This document shows positions 61,564 to 64,000 of a DNA stretch of 64,000 nt, one piece after another. Made by a program: the position numbers and the translations under genes. The notes below the pieces were generated by a model. It saw nothing but the letters and a program-made list of their open reading frames with translations, had not been told where the DNA came from and made no database searches. Numbering within the stretch: the first letter of the stretch is position 1; each line of letters opens with the position of its first letter. Source of the stretch: Phallus indusiatus (taxonomy: Eukaryota > Basidiomycota > Agaricomycetes > Phallales > Phallaceae); NCBI GenBank assembly GCA_027605045.1, contig JAQFWX010000008.1:620001-684000 (forward strand), written 5' to 3'.

Positions 61564-64000
61564 TTATGGTTGACCAGAGGTCAAGTTTTGAGGGAAATCA
61601 GAGAAATCTACTTGGTCCTGAATCGCATTTCCGTTCACAGTGAATGAAATCCGCAGTCGTAATCGAATCTGAGCCTACAATAGCAAGTCCGTTAAGCTTT
61701 TGAGGGCTAATGTGGAATAAAAACGATCATACCCCAACCGGTGCCATGATCCGCATTTGCTGTGTCTCACCGGCGCCTGGATTAATGTTGGGGCTGCTCA
61801 TTGGCAGCATTTGCAACTGTTGTGTCTAAAAATAGTGAGAGATATGAGTTATGGTAAGCAAAAAGGAGGCTATACCTTAGGAACAGCCGCCTGAAAATTG
61901 AGACCTGTTATTGGTGTAGATCCCAAACTATGGAAGCGAGCTAAAATGTTGACCAAGCCAGGTTTGACGGCAGAAACTTGTGGTGTTAAAGTAATTTTCA
62001 GGCTATTCTTTTCGTAAGCTGTATACGACGTTGTGCGCGGAACGGGAGGTGATACAGCTGGTGCACTATTAGCTAACGAAGCGGTAGATGCGATGTCGAA
62101 CAACGATCCATAGGTAGACTGCGATGGAGGCGGCGGTGAAGACGAATTGGCGGGTGGAATTGACGTTGGTGTACTATCGAATAGACCAAGGATATCGTCA
62201 ATTGCACTCTTCTGCTTCGCGGCCGCAGAGACGACGGTGGTATTATTTCCACTTAATCCTAGCATCACGGAACCATTCTGTTCAGCAGATGGTGTAGCAT
62301 CATCCAAGTCGATCATCTAAAGTGACGTCAAATGCCTATCGTCTCTAATGAAATTTGCAACTTACATCGCCATCCGTTCTGAGTGATCCAACTGGTTTGT
62401 TTTCACTAACTGTGAAAAATGTCAATACAACTCTATGAATGAACATTCAATCGCTGACCAACGCCGATAACCGTCGCCTTAACTTCTGGTACTGGCATTT
62501 GCTCTAGTACACCGACAAAGATCTCGCGTTGATTGAAAAGGCTAGCAAATTCGATCGCCCGTTGCTGAAGCTCGAGTTCCGGACTTGTTGAGAAACCTTC
62601 AACAAGATTGAAAATACGATCTTTTTGAGCGGCCGAAATTCGCGGTCGACTCGATAGTTTAGTCGCCGACGTTACAACGAATTGACGAATCAAATGATTG
62701 ACATAAGGTGATTGCAGCACATTTTCAAAAAGGTCCACGATATCGGAATCCCGGACCTGCAAACAAATGAAGTTCAACGAGCATAGTTCAAACTGATAAG
62801 AGGACTGACCGGCTTAACATTGTCATCCTCTACTATACCTCTTTCCAACAATATTTCACTGTATTCGCCAATAATCCATACAGAGGCGAGTGTCAAAGAT
62901 TCTTGTGAAACATCCGCTTGAAGAGCGGTAAATAATCTCGAAGCGGTGTACGCTTGTAGCTCTGGTGTGTGTGCAACCAAGCGTATAAAGGCTGATAGAA
63001 CTTCCTCTCGGACATAGTTTCCAGCCTACGGTAATTTAGTGTGTGTCTAGATACATATCCGAATGTAAGTCGTACCAATTTCAAAACACGTAGAACGGTA
63101 TCTATGTGCCACCGTTTATTTGGAGAGAAGCGTTCAGCCGCCTGACATATTTGGGTGGTCATGGTTAGCTTAAATTCGTTGTCCGCAACTTCCAAGAAAG
63201 CCAAAAGCTCTCGTATTAGGATCCTAACATTGGATTCGTTCACCAGAGCATACGACAGCTCGAGGGCACGTCGACGTATAGAGATATCGCCATCGCGGAG
63301 GCAGTCAAGGATCGTATTTCGATGACGCAGAACGGCGTTTGTATCGACACCCACAACTTTATTTAGCGTGTGAAGTGCGACGTATCTGTTTAAATCCATA
63401 AACTCAAAGGCCAGTCGTCCAATTGATACGTACCGAATATTGTTGTCTTTGTTGCTAAGAAATTTACCTAAAATATTGATGGCCATTACTCGTAACCCGC
63501 TGTCTGCTTCTATCTCCAGTACTGTTAACACTGTCTCATACAGAATCGAATTCCCGACGTTCTTTGTAGATTCTGTATTTGTGGCCACCTGTGCGAGAAT
63601 GTCGTTCATGGCTTCACTAGCTTTTTCATCCCCTTTTCCTAATAATCGTAGAAGCCGCAACACTTTCACTTGTAGAAACGGATCTGTGATACCCGAAACA
63701 TCGTGCTCCGGGCTGTAGCCAGTTGTGACAAGAGACTTCAGATGTCGCACAAGTAGAGAAACAGCCTAAAGAACAAATGTTTTGGCATATCATGAAAAAG
63801 AAAACAATAAAACATACTCCTCGGAACTCGGATAGACAACTGGGTTCTATTTGGCACATTTCTGTTATGAGTGTGATTCCTGATAATAGGACACCGTGAT
63901 TGCGATCTGAGAGAAGATTCTTTGCCTTCGGAGCAAAATGATCAATCAATTCCGGCACTTTACGCACTACCCGCAAAGCACATAATGCAGCCTATACGCG
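61564..64000 (-). CDS. APL4: AP-1 clathrin adaptor subunit gamma (gamma-adaptin), 5'-truncated
   Basis: Large subunit of the AP-1 adaptor that sorts cargo at the trans-Golgi network and endosomes. The trunk armadillo-type helices are visible: [127 protein letters not shown] and [16 protein letters not shown]. The hinge includes [13 protein letters not shown] and a Ser/Pro stretch. The gamma-ear domain reads [40 protein letters not shown] and FQAAVPK, and ends [17 protein letters not shown] at 61564. The N-terminal part lies beyond base 64000. Confidence 0.95.

Overview
The window is nuclear DNA of a fungus, most likely a basidiomycete and probably an agaricomycete. Genes are dense and cut by many short introns of about 45-65 bases with GT..AG ends. 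Housekeeping proteins are clearly fungal (PP2A B subunit, TAF10, Rpc4/Rpc53, Fis1, ATP synthase alpha, Prp40, Urb2, NMN adenylyltransferase, Fap1/NF-X1, gamma-adaptin). Two accessory families that I know mainly from agaricomycetes are also present: an MLKL-like/pseudokinase-like protein and a Crinkler (CRN) relic. No prokaryotic, organellar or viral segment was recognised. The species cannot be named from the sequence. Family assignments rest on reading the translated exons by eye; no search was run.

Layout. 1-13.1 kb is a compact housekeeping block: 3' part of CDC55 (+), a secreted GPI-type protein (-), a LIM protein (+), TAF10 (+), a Gfo/Idh/MocA dihydrodiol dehydrogenase (-), RPC4 (-) and FIS1 (+) sharing a 57-base promoter, and an M50B-like membrane protease (-). 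13.3-30 kb is the accessory block. It holds vacuolar carboxypeptidase S copy A (-), a BRAP2/Etp1 RING protein (-), a 2.1 kb gene-poor gap, the MLKL-like/pseudokinase-like gene (-), a truncated carboxypeptidase relic (copy B, -), carboxypeptidase copy C (-), and a Crinkler pseudogene (+) with four in-frame TAA codons and an inserted element flanked by an 8-base duplication. 30.6-46 kb returns to housekeeping: mL44 (-), an unidentified protein (-), ATP1 (-) and bL21m (+) back to back, PRP40 (-), and URB2 (-). 46-64 kb has a monocarboxylate-type MFS transporter with a GC-AG intron (-), a weakly supported small gene (-), 5-aminolevulinate synthase (+), a possible second Crinkler relic, NMNAT (-), a Zap1-like zinc-finger regulator with a cysteine-rich N terminus (-), a Fap1/NF-X1 protein (-), and the 3' part of gamma-adaptin (-), which runs off the right edge.

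How the genes relate. Four genes serve mitochondria or mitochondrial translation (FIS1, ATP1, bL21m, mL44); ATP1 and bL21m share a short divergent promoter. HEM1 also acts in mitochondria. The accessory block looks like a dynamic region, with local triplication of a carboxypeptidase 5' end, gene relics and a transposon-like insertion around the MLKL-like gene. That gene pairs an N-terminal helical region with a kinase-like region lacking visible catalytic motifs, and is the best candidate for an under-described system here.
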